From Eisenbergiella intestinigallinarum (lineage in GTDB: Bacteria > Bacillota > Clostridia > Lachnospirales > Lachnospiraceae), in NCBI GenBank assembly GCA_019120115.1, contig DWVS01000312.1, positions 1 through 6,026 on the forward strand: DNA of 6,026 bases, read 5' to 3'. Positions 5,501 through 6,026 of the stretch are shown here, one piece after another (position 1 is the stretch's first letter; each line of letters starts with the position of its first letter). Made by a program: the position numbers and the translations under genes. The notes below the pieces were generated by a model. It saw only the letters and a list, made by a program, of their open reading frames with translations, did not search any database and was not told the DNA's origin.

Positions 5501-6026
5501 TCACTTCGTAGTCCACGGCACTGACGTACCTTCTACAATAATCCCCGGTCCAAAGTGCGTGATCTTACCCGTTTCGGGATTAGAGGGCTGATCAATCTGA
5601 AAGAGAAATCCTGTCTTTCCATACCGCCCCAGTCTAAGCTGGTCATAATGGTCGCTATCCATACAGACATTGACAGCTTTTAATCCAATTGCTACTTCCT
5701 GACTGCCCTCAAACAACTCATGCTCCCACAAATATTCACATTCAATATTTAAAAAACACTCTTTAATCCGCGGTGCATTGACCCTGGAAGCCGGCTCTGC
5801 GGTCAAACCTGCAACTGTAATCTCGTCTGTTTCAAATTCATTATGGCCTATGGTTTTAATACAACGATCATAAATATCATTAGTGGGGAAATTCAATACA
5901 CACGCTCCAGTCTCTTTTAGTGAACGATACATATGACCACTCCTGCTGACCTTTGACAACACACAGATGAAATGGTCAGGGCCACTTCCTGTAAAGGCAG
6001 ACCAGGAATGCAGACATGCATTTTCC
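5501..6026 (-). CDS. Flavin reductase-like FMN-binding split-barrel protein (5' end beyond the window)
   Basis: The frame stays open to the right edge, giving 174 visible C-terminal residues. A GTG at 5962 is an internal valine, not the start: upstream codons in frame read SAFTGSGPDHFICVLS, which joins smoothly to the domain. The recognisable parts are GSGPDHFICVLSKVSRSG, then TGACVLNFPT and AGLTAEPASRVNAPRIKEC, and the mid-domain strands ECFLNIECEY and EVAIGLKAVNV. This order is that of the flavin reductase-like domain (flavoredoxin type), a dimeric flavin-binding beta-barrel that uses FMN in NAD(P)H-linked or electron-carrier reactions. Perhaps the first few dozen residues are missing. Its electron partner and substrate are not evident. 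It is followed by tetR on the same strand after 93 bases with no clear terminator between, so read-through into tetR is possible. Confidence 0.85.
   Translation of the reverse strand, partial: ENACLHSWSAFTGSGPDHFICVLSKVSRSGHMYRSLKETGACVLNFPTNDIYDRCIKTIGHNEFETDEITVAGLTAEPASRVNAPRIKECFLNIECEYLWEHELFEGSQEVAIGLKAVNVCMDSDHYDQLRLGRYGKTGFLFQIDQPSNPETGKITHFGPGIIVEGTSVPWTTK

Noticed and set aside
5501..5962. Complete 153-residue flavin reductase starting at GTG 5962
   Set aside because: The frame stays open upstream to the window edge and the added residues (GSGPDHFICVLS) fit the same domain, so the GTG is internal.
1..6026. CRISPR array, tRNA/rRNA genes, insertion sequence or phage genes
   Set aside because: No regularly spaced repeats, no tRNA-like cloverleaf arms, no transposase or integrase motifs were seen on either strand.

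Overview
The window looks like chromosomal DNA from a Gram-positive anaerobe of the Bacillota, most likely a Lachnospiraceae-type Clostridium relative. This is inferred from moderately GC-rich coding DNA, AGGAGG-type ribosome binding sites, sigma-A-like promoters with extended -10 boxes, a lipoprotein signal peptide and the protein types. No species can be named from the sequence alone.

Layout. Positions 1-517 (minus strand) hold the first codons of a gene that runs off the left edge and, overlapping it by an ATGA junction, a small cysteine-motif protein of unrecognised function. Positions 518-1004 are a divergent regulatory region. It carries a minus-strand promoter (614-642), a strong plus-strand promoter (708-736) with two TetR-type palindromes, and a good match to the CIRCE/HrcA heat-shock operator (952-978) just ahead of the ribosome binding site of lon. 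Positions 1005-3290 are a complete LonA ATP-dependent protease. A structured intergenic segment (3291-3467) has a weak terminator candidate, a promoter and alternative stem-loops. It is followed by a DUF3089-type alpha/beta-hydrolase lipoprotein (3468-4643). A strong stem-loop at 4694-4724 separates this gene from a convergent TetR-family regulator (4769-5407, minus). Upstream of tetR on the same strand is a flavin reductase-like protein (5501-6026) whose 5' end lies beyond the right edge.

How the parts relate. The genes do not form one pathway. lon is a housekeeping and stress protease, and its CIRCE-like site suggests membership of the HrcA heat-shock regulon. The TetR regulator and the flavin reductase-like protein may form a small regulator/oxidoreductase pair. 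The lipoprotein hydrolase appears to be its own transcription unit. No convincing new multi-gene system is visible. The most notable material is regulatory: the layered control region of lon, the alternative RNA structures before the lipoprotein gene, and a G-quadruplex-type motif inside the tetR promoter.
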